DNA from: Azolla caroliniana
Lineage: Eukaryota; Polypodiophyta
Length of the DNA: 64,000 bases
Assembly: GCA_043228905.1 (NCBI GenBank)
Contig: JBHGNT010000016.1
Span: 4,526,001 to 4,590,000, forward strand
Direction: 5' to 3'
Part shown: piece after piece, positions 23,101 to 33,480 of the stretch
Layout: each line of letters begins with the position of its first letter
Numbering within the stretch: position 1 is the stretch's first letter
Notes under the pieces: model-generated
Databases searched by the model: none
Told to the model about the DNA's origin: nothing
The model's input: the letters and a program-made list of their open reading frames with translations, nothing else
Translations under genes and position numbers: made by a program

Positions 23101-26100
23101 TTGGACTTTGCATCTCTTAAACAGGGATTCTCTCTCCAAGAAAGCTTCAATAAAGAGTCACGCATGCAGTTCGAGCTCTTGAAGTTCAAGCACAATCCAG
23201 CCGAGACTCGAAAGAAGCAAAATGATTGCAGCGATGAAAAGAAGCGGCGTGCTGGATTGGTTCTCGATGCTATGAATAACCCGTTAATCCACCAGGTGTT
23301 CCATCTTATTCTCACCATTCCAGATGCCACTTCCCGAAGGGCAGGGATGATGTGGCTAGACAGAGCTATAGCAGAAAAAATGCGGCTACTCATGAAGGAT
23401 GCTGAGATGAAGAAAGATAAGGCATTGAAGGAGTGGGAAATGGATTTCAGCAACACCAAGTTGAAAGGTAGGCATCTCCTTATGAAGCAAAGTTATGTGG
23501 ATCAAAGTCTAGGCATTGTAACTATGTGGAGGGAGCTGTGCCACATCTTTGCCGTTACTTCCATCAGGAAACTTGCGACTCTGGCCGCCTTGCACTTACT
23601 TGATGCATTCCCTCTGGAGATCCTCGATGGCGATGCCGGCATGTTTTGTGCTGAGTGGGTGAAGACGGTGTTGGCAGAGCTGGACACATTGACCAGCCGA
23701 GAACTCAAGAGGCCGGCCAAAATATTTGTCCTCAGCATAATGGGCTTGCAGAGCAGCGGCAAAAGCACATTGCTCAATCTTATGTTCGGCACGCAGTTGC
23801 ATGTGAGCGCCGGTAGATGTACTCGTGGTGTCTACCTCCAGGTCGTCAAATCCGAACGTCCAGAGTACGACTATGTACTGCTACTTGACACAGAAGGCAT
23901 CAGGTCTCCGGAGTTTCATGGGCTTGATGAGTCTCAGATCCGTGACAATCGCCTGGCCACATTTGGATTACTCCCGGCAGATGCATCCATATTCATGATC
24001 TCTAACGAGGATGATAGTGGACTAAAAGAGGTCCTCCCCATGGTGCTGTTAGCTTTCAAGGGTTCTCGGATAGCAGAAAACTATGGTAACACAATAAGAT
24101 CGAAGATGGTATTTGTCTACAGAAGTGTCGACACAAATGACCAGACGCGACTCAGACAAAATAAGCAGAAGCTGCGAGAGCATCTAAGGAGGGCTGCTAT
24201 GCAAGTGGAGGAAATGGGCCTAAATAGAAAGCAGCCTACTACTAGTACTGCAGCTAGCAGTAGTAGAGACAATGTTGATCGTAATGGTTTCAATTTGGAT
24301 GGCGATGATGAAGATTCCGTTATGGCGGCCACCGCTTCTGGGATATTCCAATCCATGTTCAGTGAAGGCACGCACATAGATGAGGATGACAGCAAGAGCG
24401 ATATAAAGTGCATGGGAAACCTGAAAAGGGGCCACACTCCACCAGATGATGTTCCTGAGTGGGAGTATGGCAAGCAAGTCATTGACATCCGGGAATACAT
24501 CCATAAGCGAGTAATAGAGGATAATCGATGGAGTGCGACCACTATAACAAACTGGAGTAATTATCTGACCCAAGTGTGGAATTGTATTTGTGAAGCAGAT
24601 TTTGATCTAAGCTTCAGAACAGCAATGGAACGGATTGCTTATGACGAGCTTCAAAAGAATATGGCAAAAGGACCACGACTCAAACTAAGCAAGAAATTCA
24701 TGGAAGAGTTCGAAAAAGTAGAGAGGGATATAAGGTCGAAGAATTTAGGCAAGGAAAGCAGGTCGGCCCGTGCTATAGTCTTTGACAGCAATGTGACTGC
24801 GATGAAAGAAGGTCTGACGATGGATGTGCAACGTATGCTCGACACTAAAATGTGGAGAAAATGGAAATCCGAAGAACTGAGCAAGTGGGACTCATTTTGC
24901 TTGTCTTTACAGAATGACTACAAACATAGGCTCGCGGATTTCATGAATGGGGTGTTCGAGTTCGAAAACGAGGTGAGCAAGTATGAGCGGAAGATGAAGA
25001 ATGAGATCGTAGAGCTCATCGACCAAGGGAAGTTGGATTCGGACAAAAGAGATGGAGTTTTCAGTGGTATCTTCACTCGGATCCTGAATGAGGCTATGAA
25101 AGAGCATCAACCGTTTGCATACAGAGTTCCAAGTTCGGTGTGGAATCAATATGACATCTCTGGGATCACGAGAATGTTTCAGCTCCCTTCTCATATATCT
25201 CCAATACATAGTTTTCCAACCCTATCCCAAGTTCTTCCTGTTGATCCCAAGTATGAGCGGAAGATGAAGAATGAGATCGTAGAACTCATTGACCGAGGGA
25301 AGTTGGATACAGACAAAAGAGATAAAATTTTCAGTGGTATCTTCACTCAGATTGTGGATGTGGATGTGGACGTGGAATATGATGAACCGTTTGCAGACGG
25401 AGTTCCCATTTCTACAGAGAATCAATATGGCATATCCAGAATCATTTCTCATAAATCCCAAGTTCGCCCCGTTGATGTCAATGATAGACCTCCTATGCAA
25501 CGATTCGGAAGCTGGATGCACTCGGACAATGTTAGACAAGATAGAACTGAACAACGGCAACAACAAATGATGTGGAGGAAATTAGACGATATTGTGGTTT
25601 CCAATGTCCAGAAGTTGAAGAAGTATGACGATATGATCGTGATGAACGTCATACAATCAACTACCAAGGTGCTTCAAGACTATAATTCAAGAGATGTTGA
25701 GAAAAAAGGTCATCGTTTCGTCATGGATAATCTCATCAAAAGGCTGCAAGAGAAGCAAATGGAGTGGGACAAGAAACACAATGTTGCCGAGAGGCTGAGA
25801 GAAGCAGAGCCCCGGCTTCGTGGCTTTTTCGAAGACTATGCGAATGGGGTGGGAGCCGCGGACATGGTCATTTCAGAGCTCAAACGCCTGCTTGAAGCCC
25901 AGCTACAAGATGCACACCATGAGCTCCTTGTGAGGGTGGTTGTCGACAACTTAGCAAATAAGAATTGGATGATCGATCCAGAAGCGATGAAGGCTTGCTT
26001 AGACTTGCATCTATTAATCCTTATGAAAAAGGAGATGTTCTATCCTCTTTTCACATATGCGAGTAGGGGGGATACACACTTCCAACATGTCACGGATGCT

Positions 26101-27060
26101 CTAATTGGCCATGAATGTGAGCGCTTGTACGAGACGGAATGGAAAGCATTCATTCGGAAGGTCACGCGATGCTTGCAGGATGCGGCCGAGAAGGCGAGCC
26201 GAAGAAGAAGCGATGATGAGGTGTTGAATAAAAAGACGCCTTCCAAGTTTGTGGAAGTTTTCATGGATGAGCTGAAGCACATGTTGCGAGACAGCGGGGT
26301 GGACCATTCGGCTAATCTTGCGGCATCGATGTCGTCGCAAATATGTCGGGACCAATACGCGGATTTGGATGTGCAAGTGTTCTCCAAGAAGGTGCCCGAG
26401 CTGTGCAAGAGCCTAGAGCAGGAATTTGGCGAAAAAGTTGTGGTCGAAGCCGCCAATGCGGCAAGCAAGACAGGCGGGGGCGGGGGCGGGGGCGGATGGA
26501 CAAGGAAGGTGAGGGTGGAGGAATTGGTAGGGAAAGTGAGGGAGAGAATGCAGGAGCTGAGGGACGAGCGTGTGACGATGCGATGCAAGGAGAAATGTCC
26601 GATGTGTGGAATCACATGCATGCAGGCTGCAGGACATGGTGGGTGCCATGACACGGTGCATCAACCGCAGGGCCTGACAGGCCGTGTCTGGGAAGGGACC
26701 GGCTCTTTGGCTGAACCGTCTTGCTGGAGAAGCCTTGAAGCAGGCGACGGGATTATCAAGCGCAATGGCCGGCGGGTCGATTTCAAAGACTTCGACCTGG
26801 AGTTCCCCACTTGGTGCAACCCTTCTAACCGTAGCCCCGATTCCATACGTGTCCGGGAGTACATCTTCTTTAACTATCAGCCCCACCTTGTAGCCCACTT
26901 CAAACACTCGTCTTCCCGTAATGTTCTCGAGTGTCCCCCCCACAAGATGCCCAAGGAATACGACCATTCCAGGGTCTCCCTCTGGAACGCCATCCGCAAC
27001 AAATTGGGGGACACCTTCGCTCAGATCGAGCCTATCCTCAGCACTATCCACCTATCATAA
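20183..27060 (+). CDS. VLIG-type very large GTPase, intact copy 3 (three exons)
   Basis: Predicted exons are 20183-20956, 21060-21332 and 21478-27060. All junctions are phase 0 with GT...AG introns of 103 and 145 bp, giving about 2,209 residues. The start ATG at 20183 lies downstream of the TATA box; an in-frame ATG at 20039 sits at the TATA and was not chosen. Exon 1 has a segment KYHSHVSTGLYHVGG (about residues 179-193) reminiscent of MACPF-type proteins. The GTPase domain shows P-loop GLQSSGKST (1105-1113), Switch II DTEG (1153-1156) and a later FVYRSVDTND in the place of the G4 motif of vertebrate very large inducible GTPases. The C-terminus has CPMCGITC (2056-2063) and HQPQG (2077-2081), a VLIG/GVIN hallmark and probable zinc site. 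It is likely a soluble dynamin-superfamily-like GTPase, with a role in cell-autonomous immunity only by analogy with animals. Confidence 0.88.
24979..25518 (+). repeat. In-frame 270-bp tandem duplication inside the intact VLIG-like gene
   Basis: The coding phrase KYERKMKNEIVELID occurs at 24979 (residue about 1517) and again at 25249 (about 1607), exactly 90 codons apart. Similar downstream text follows each time (KRDxxFSGIFTxI, then FA-x4-P, then NQYxIS). Copy 2 has only one unit (KMKKEIVELIDQGKLDAEKS) and copy 4 keeps only the end of one unit, so the duplication looks specific to copy 3. Confidence 0.85.
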
Positions 27061-27589
27061 ATTCCTATCCTCAACACTATCCACCCCCACGCGCGCGCGC
27101 ACGCTTCCAATAAAATATCCGGCACACTCGTGAGTATAAGTGGTGAATCCGCATTATAAAGTGCCTTTCGTTTCTTATCGGTCGTATTTATCTTCCATTT
27201 CCCTTGATCCACTGCAATGTAAACATTTTCACATTCTCGCATGCATCCACCTCCAACTTCTTTTTATACTTCCAACAATCTCGTTTTTACTTTATTATTT
27301 TGTAAAGATTTTGAAAAATAAATAATGATGCGGTTGTGTTATCATTGGTTTGCATCATGTATGCCTTTTCTCCTCATAATTTTTTCTTTAAAGGGTAGAA
27401 GGTTTGTGCCACTCTCATTTGCTCTTTCGTAATGGGGTTGTATCCTTCACGTAAGCAATACTTTTAATCAACCCACTAATTAAGTGAATTAATTAAGCTC
27501 CGAAAAGACAAATTGTTATTCTTGTGCATTAACAGATGACATTAGTATTGGAGGAAAGCAAGGATAGAATGTGTGAATTCGGTTCAAAT
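27061..27589. other. 3' flank of the intact VLIG-like gene
   Basis: A probable polyadenylation signal AATAAA lies at 27109-27114, after a (CG)n-like CGCGCGCGC at 27091-27101. The stretch 27190-27290 resembles the 3' flanks of copies 2 and 4. No gene is seen. Confidence 0.7.
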
Positions 27590-27722
27590 TGTCCAGATTA
27601 GTACTAGAGAGAGAGGAGAGAGAGACTACTATTATCAGGATTAGTACTAGAGATAGAGAGGAGAGACAAAGACCTCTGTCAGGATTCGTACTAGAGAGAG
27701 AGGAGAGAGAGAGAGACTGTGA
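27590..27722. repeat. Purine-rich minisatellite
   Basis: About three imperfect units of roughly 50-60 bp, each containing tcaggattagtactagagagagag or a variant, end in a GA-rich run. They lie just beyond the 3' end of the LINE at 27750-29600. Confidence 0.7.
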
Positions 27723-27749
27723 GAGAATCACAAGAGAAAGAAAAGGAGT

Positions 27750-29600
27750 GATAGATAGATTATATTATCGTCTTCGGAGGTCAAATATGACGAATGAGAC
27801 TAAAAATATTACATTTCACATGATACGTGTGAAAGTGAGTTGCGACTCCCGATGTTCAAGAACTTTACCAATGAATGTTGTAATCGAGAGTGCACATTGT
27901 GGTTGTGAGAGAAATTTGTGCAAGGATTGGGCTTGGTCGAAGAGATGTGGAAAGCATGGTCGAATATGATCAAAGGCAGAGGGCATTGTATCAAAGTGTG
28001 ATACTCAAACTCTCGAACTTGTTTAGGGCAAAGTGTACATAGCCAGCCACTCTCATCACTTGTGCCCCAACGCTCGGTCTCACATCGCAATGCATGTGAG
28101 CTAAGTCGCATGGAAGCAATGGTTTGAATGGTAGATAACGGGATAGGCGCTAACATGTATCGATGTGTATGGTTTCCCCGTTCCGTGAAGAATATGGTTT
28201 TGTAGTTAGCTGCAATATGTGTAGTATAATGTGTGAAGCGTGAGCCTCTACATTTGTCCCATGTCATGATACATTGGCGTTGCTAAAATGATACATTGGC
28301 GTTGCTAAAAGGCCTCATTTACAGAGGAATCTTGTGATGCATCATGAAGCAAGTGTCTTACATCCCATCTACCAAACCATTTTTCTATATCTTGCATCCA
28401 ACCAAAACACAAATTTAATGCTTTTATGTCTCTTTTGGATCTTTTTGCTTGCTTCCCATGCAATTCTAGGAAGTCGATATGAGGGACTTTTTTGAACCTT
28501 AAGCATGTATTCAACAACCCTTTCCATGGCCATGATCTCAATGGGAAGCGATCCTGTCTCAAGGAGGAGGAGGGTGTAGGGCGTTTGTTTCTTAACTTGT
28601 AGAAACTTTGTAAGAAAATATTTTTGGACATTTTTAAACTCTTTCCATGTAGATTTAGGGATGTTACTGCCCCATACTTCCACCCCATAGAGAAAACTCA
28701 GTGTCACCAAAGTGTCGAAAAGATATTTCTTGAGGACCCAACACTTGATATCTGCAAGATTGCATGTGTTCTCAAATGCATAGTATGCTCGCTTACCCGC
28801 CTCTAAGCGTAGTGTAGCACATTCATTCCATCTATGATTTGAAGGAACTTCAAGGCCAAGATATTTGAAGCTTTCAACACATTCAAGTGGCTCATTGTTG
28901 TACATAATGCATGGTTTATCTCTTTTTTGGCTCTTCACAAGCATAATCTTTGTTTTAGAGCTATTTACATAATTTAGTATGCATGCAAATTTTTTCCAAT
29001 GTCTTCATAAGCTTTTATGCATCTCCTAGTATTTGCAAAAAGCACTACATCATCTACATTAGCAAAATCATAATCACAACATTCCCAATGGCAATTTCTT
29101 CAACACATTCTTCCTTTACAAACTTGGTAACCATTTCTTCCAATTCATCAATGCATAGACCAAGTAGTGTCGGTGAGAGTGGGCATCCTTACTTAACACC
29201 AATAGTGCTATTGAAAAAATCTGAAAGTCTATCTCTCATACGCACACAACATATAACCTTCTCATATATTCGGGTAATTGCAAGCATATATTCACTTGGC
29301 ACCTCAAGTTCTTCCATTCACCTCCAAAGATGCTCACGAGGTACCATATCAAAAGCTTTCTTGAAGTCTACAAAGCAACAATATAAACCTTTACCTCTAA
29401 GGCGACTTTCCTCAATTATTACTCGAAGGGTGAGAAGGTCATCAATGGTGCTTTGGTGTTTTCGAAATCCAGCTTGTCCATAAGCTCTCCAACCATTTTT
29501 TCCAGCCCATAAACTTATCTTTGATTCCATTATACATCCAAATAGTTTGCCATTAATGAGCCAACCGTGATGGTTCAATAGTTGTTTACATTATTTACAT
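27750..29600 (-). mobile_element. 5'-truncated LINE (non-LTR retrotransposon), degenerate
   Basis: The minus-strand translation gives RT motifs (GQAGFRKHQSTIDDL; CCFVDFKKAFDMVP), then the C-terminal region (NNEPLECVESFKYLGLEVP; LLLLETGSLPIEIMAMERV; CTLCPKQVREFEYHTLIQC). It is collinear with the plus-strand LINE at 48302-50053 and close in sequence. The 3' end reads cgataatataatctatctat on the minus strand, the same terminal (TATC)n-type tail as the other copy. The YADD region (about 29040-29070) is interrupted by frameshifts. The 5' part, including the endonuclease, is missing, as is usual for LINE insertions. It is dead. Confidence 0.88.
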
Positions 29601-29722
29601 CCCCACCTTTTATGTTGAAAGGAAGTATATTATATGAAGGAAGTACAAGGATTAGAACAACTAAGGTGCGTAAGATTGGCGTTGGTTGAACCGAATTGGT
29701 TGCGAATAGTACAATATGTCCC

Positions 29723-29773
29723 TATTTATAGGGTCTTCAGAAGTATTCCTGAAGTTTCTAGAATGTTCTAGAA
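29723..29773 (-). promoter_or_regulatory. Heat-shock-type promoter: six contiguous HSE units plus TATA box
   Basis: On the minus strand, 29773-29746 reads TTCtaGAAcaTTCtaGAA followed by acTTCagGAA. That is six alternating nGAAn pentamers with perfect 2-bp spacing, followed after 3 bp by another TTC. A TATA box TATAAATAGG (29730-29721) lies about 15 bp further on. Transcription would start near 29690 and run leftward into the LINE at 27750-29600. This is the classic layout of heat-shock-factor targets and of heat-responsive LTRs. No coding sequence begins directly downstream, so it may be the remnant of an LTR or another promoter. Confidence 0.7.
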
Positions 29774-31779
29774 TATTAGAGTATTCGTGAGTTTTCCGAA
29801 ATGAAATAATATTTTATGTATTACAATAGTTATTCTAGTATTATAAGGTTATGGGTTCAATTCTTTTTTGAGGCCATATTATGATAGTGGTGAAGTAATG
29901 GCCAAAACAAGAAGATAAAGGAGAGGTGGTCCAACTCCACTCTCACACTCACTCTCACCAATCGACCACAACATATCTTTAAATAAATTTTTTTTATATA
30001 TGTGGAACTATTAACAATACTTCACGTAAAACATGCTCAATTGGAAACAAAATCTGGTTGTATTAATAGATAGGAATTTACACCTCTTGAATTGTCTGTA
30101 TCTTGCCATGAAATATCAATGGTACATTTTGATATACATAATATTAATCATGCCTTTTGATACGCATGATGAGACCTTATTAATGTGCATGAATGACAAA
30201 GTATAGAGATCTCAAACATCCAAATAGCTTAGGTAATGCATTTCTTTTGAGCATGCAAAAGCATAAATAGGTCATTATCTTAAGGAACTAAACTTAAACT
30301 AGCTGCTTGTTGATGATAGTTTGCAAATTGCCATACTAATAATTGGGTGCTCCATACCAGCAATAGCATAAATAGATCATTATTTTCAAGGAACTAAAGT
30401 ATTCTAGAAGGTAAAGTTGGGTTACTTGCTCATGGTAGTTTGTGGTACTAGTAATTGGGTGCTCAAATATGAGTCTTCTTGCTTTGGTTAACATAAATTG
30501 ATGGATTACAAAAATGCCATCATGAAAATATGGTCTTGCCTCCACGTAAAGATAGACCATATTTGCATCAACATTGATAAAATCAAAGTGCTATTCTAAG
30601 TAATCAAAGTGCGATGGATTTGGAAGATAAAATACTCACTCAAGGTTGAAATTTAACAATATCAAAGGTTTATGTGTATTGATATATGTCCACCCAAGCC
30701 TCTATATATTAGCCTGAATTTTCCATGCTTGAGCAACGTTGAATGGGAGTGATTCATAATAACCAATGTGCAATTGGCAAGATGAGGGCTTGCTATATTT
30801 ATACACCATCCTTCACATCAATCTCATTTATCCTGCATTCCTCTTACATGGAAACTTGTATTCTTCACGCACCTCATAATTTGGTAAATCTTTCCATCAA
30901 TTATTGATTAAATAGGTACCAAATAAACTCCAACAATGCTCTTCAAACATAACCAATTGTGTCATTGGGAAATCAGATTTGAGAATATTGTATTTACCAT
31001 TTTACTATTCTCTATTAAATAACGTTGTATTTGACTTGGCAATTTTGACCATTTTGCTTGATCATTTCTCCACCATTGTCTTGAAATCCTCTAATTTCTC
31101 CAATACTTTCACTTCATAAATAATATAAACTATAATTACAATAATTATGTCACAAAAATTATTAGCGTAGGTGCTTTTGTTCTTTGTCGTAACAAACACA
31201 TACATGAGGGAGTGAATTGGTGTAGGAAGCAAACTGGTGGAAGGACCAGCCGTCTTATCACGCGGAACCATGAATCATGTACATTATAAAACAGTTTCGA
31301 ATTTTTTAGGCCAGTTCTCGGGAGTGGTCAGATCAAGCTCTAGACACAAGGCTACCACTTGAAAAACTAAAGATGATACCAATAACCGCAAATATTAAAA
31401 ATGGTGCTGGGTTTCCTTTAGTTCCTTGATGATGACCAAATAAGTCTCTGGAACTGATGTAAACAATGAACCAATCAGACAAAGTCTGAGCAGTCTTGCA
31501 AGAAGATCCATGACTTAAAATTACACGCATGCATATTTGTATGTGTGTATACATAAATATACATCCCCAGTGCATGACATGTATACACTCGCACTGTTTT
31601 GCTGCATCCAGGGTTAATCTTGATATGCTCATAAAATGCAATATATCTTATCATCCTCATGCTTGACACATTTTACTCTCATCGAGATGGGAATAGTTTT
31701 CAGCATCTCCTTTATAGATTCTGAAATTAAAGCCTGACCCATCCACTTTACTAGCAAACTTCAATAATAATGTTCCCTA
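29774..31779. other. Intergenic DNA between LINE/HSE promoter and the PPR gene
   Basis: AT-rich, with no open frame that resembles a protein. It contains the tandem duplication listed separately at 30262-30475. The part nearest 31780 is the likely 3' untranslated region of the PPR gene. Nothing else was recognised. Confidence 0.6.
30262..30475. repeat. Imperfect tandem duplication, about 105-bp unit
   Basis: Two units share ataaatag(g/a)tcattat, then aaggaactaaa, and the end phrase taattgggtgctc. They lie at about 30262-30365 and 30366-30475. Confidence 0.7.
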
Positions 31780-33264
31780 TTATCTCATTTCATGGATCTC
31801 TTGCATTTCAGTTCCGTGGTGCCACTTCTGAACATCTGCATAGACATTTGACATCAAGATGAACACTCTTGCATCGTCCACTTTCAATTTTACAGCATGC
31901 TCGAAAGCCTTTCGGCAAAGCTCTACATCTCCCCACTTCTGGCACGCAGCTAAGAGATTACTCCATGTCACGTAATTTGGTGGATAAGGCATCTCTTCCA
32001 TCATTGCCACGGCCTCATTGAGCAATCCCAAACGGCCCAGAAGGTCCATCATGCAATTGTAATGCTTAATATTTGGAACGATTCCATACTTGCTATACAT
32101 GTTCCGGAAGTATCTGCGGGCCTTCTCTAGAAACCCACCATGACAGCACACATTGAGAACAACAAGAAGTGTTATGTCATCGGGGCGTACACCTTGTTTC
32201 CCCATTTTCTCAAACGAATCGAAAAGAAGTTCAAACTGCCCTTGATGAGCATAGCCAGTGATCAATGCGTTCCACGTTATAACACTTTTCATGTGCCATT
32301 TGTCAAATATATGCTCTGCATCAGCCATGTTACCACATTTCCCATACATGTCGATGAGAGCAGTTCCCAAAGCACCCTCATCACAACTAGCTATCCTGTG
32401 GATTTGAGCATGTATTTTCACCCCGACCTTTATTGCTGCTCGATTTGTACATGCTTTCAGAACATTGAGATAAGTCACAGGATTTGGTAGCAAGCCTTGT
32501 TCTTGCATCTGCGTGTATTGTTTGAATGCAAGATCATACTCTCCATGTTCGGCATAGGCCAAGAGTACAGCATTCCATAAGATCACATCTGGAGATATAC
32601 CGGCCAATTGCATCTGTTCCAAAGCCTTAGAAGCTTTCTCTCTGAATCCTCTTTGTGCATAGCCTGTGATAAGAGCAGTCCAACATACAACATCTTGTTC
32701 TGGTAGGGAATCGAACACATCCTGTGCTTCGACTTCACAACCGCACTTGCCATACATGTCTACCAACACACTCACAAGGAATGAGTCTTGTTCGAAACCT
32801 TCCATGGCAATGGAAGCATGAAGGGATTGGCCTCTTTCGAGGCATTTCATCTTGGCACAAGCTTTCAACAAGGAAACATAGGTGTATCTACTAGGGTAGA
32901 TGGAAACCTTTTCCATTTGGTTATACAAGAGGAAGGCAGCGTGAGGGTTACCTTGATGAATAACACCACCGATGAGGGAGGTCCATGTGTGTTCATTCCA
33001 AACAGGATATCGTCGGAAGATCTGGTGAGCGAAATCGAGCCCACCGCAGTCCACAAACATGGGGACGATAAGGTTTCTTATCAGATCCCGAGATTCCACG
33101 CCGCAATTGCAAGTGACGGCATAGGCACGATTCGCGAACGCAAGGTTTCTGGCCTTCCTGCAATCGAGCAAGAGTGTGGAGAAGTTATCGAGGGACGGAA
33201 CGAGGTCTGGTGCCCGGGAGAGGGAGGCTAATGCCTCCTCTGTCTTCATGAGCTCCCAAGCCAT
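31780..33264 (-). CDS. PLS-class pentatricopeptide repeat protein
   Basis: A single-exon frame of 494 codons starts at ATG 33264-33262. It is built of tandem PPR motifs of about 31-36 residues. Examples are NEHTWTSLIGGVIHQGNPHA, SRYTYVSLLKACAKMKCLER, SVLVDMYGKCG, VVCWTALITGYAQRGFREKA, VTYLNVLKACTNRAAIKVG and MMDLLGRLGLLNEAVAMMEE. The P, L and S variants alternate, the class that binds single RNA bases through residues at positions 5 and last. Such proteins act in mitochondria or plastids in RNA editing, splicing or stability. The end (WGDVELCRKAFEHAVKL, then VFILMSNVYADVQKWH) is the start of an E domain that stops early, with no E+ or DYW domain, so partner-dependent editing or a non-editing role is possible. 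The N-terminus lacks an obvious transit peptide; an upstream exon is possible. Introns are absent, as is usual for the family. Confidence 0.9.
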   Translation of the reverse strand: MAWELMKTEEALASLSRAPDLVPSLDNFSTLLLDCRKARNLAFANRAYAVTCNCGVESRDLIRNLIVPMFVDCGGLDFAHQIFRRYPVWNEHTWTSLIGGVIHQGNPHAAFLLYNQMEKVSIYPSRYTYVSLLKACAKMKCLERGQSLHASIAMEGFEQDSFLVSVLVDMYGKCGCEVEAQDVFDSLPEQDVVCWTALITGYAQRGFREKASKALEQMQLAGISPDVILWNAVLLAYAEHGEYDLAFKQYTQMQEQGLLPNPVTYLNVLKACTNRAAIKVGVKIHAQIHRIASCDEGALGTALIDMYGKCGNMADAEHIFDKWHMKSVITWNALITGYAHQGQFELLFDSFEKMGKQGVRPDDITLLVVLNVCCHGGFLEKARRYFRNMYSKYGIVPNIKHYNCMMDLLGRLGLLNEAVAMMEEMPYPPNYVTWSNLLAACQKWGDVELCRKAFEHAVKLKVDDARVFILMSNVYADVQKWHHGTEMQEIHEMR

Positions 33265-33310
33265 CTCTCTCCTGCTCTGCCTCCTCTTGATTTTGTTTTA
33301 AGAGGGCTCA

Positions 33311-33480
33311 CCTCTCCTCTGTTCTAGTGAGGATTGAAGAAGAGAGGTCTGTATGGATGAACATGTGATTCGTATTGGATTCTCCTCTGCTCTAGTGAGG
33401 ATTGATTAAGAGAGGTCTGTATGGATGAACATGTGATTCATATTGGATTCTCCTCTGTTCTAGTGAGGATTCAATAAAAG
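33311..33480. repeat. Tandem repeat upstream of the PPR gene (2.5 units of 68 bp)
   Basis: Units begin ctcctctg(t/c)tctagtgagg and contain agagaggtctgtatggatg and attggatt. The third unit is truncated at about 33480. The repeat lies about 50 bp 5' of the PPR start codon, inside its promoter or leader. Confidence 0.85.

Noticed and set aside
24979-25518. The internal duplication as an assembly error
   Set aside because: The two units differ at many codons downstream of the identical start, so they are separate sequences. Read data would still be needed to be sure.
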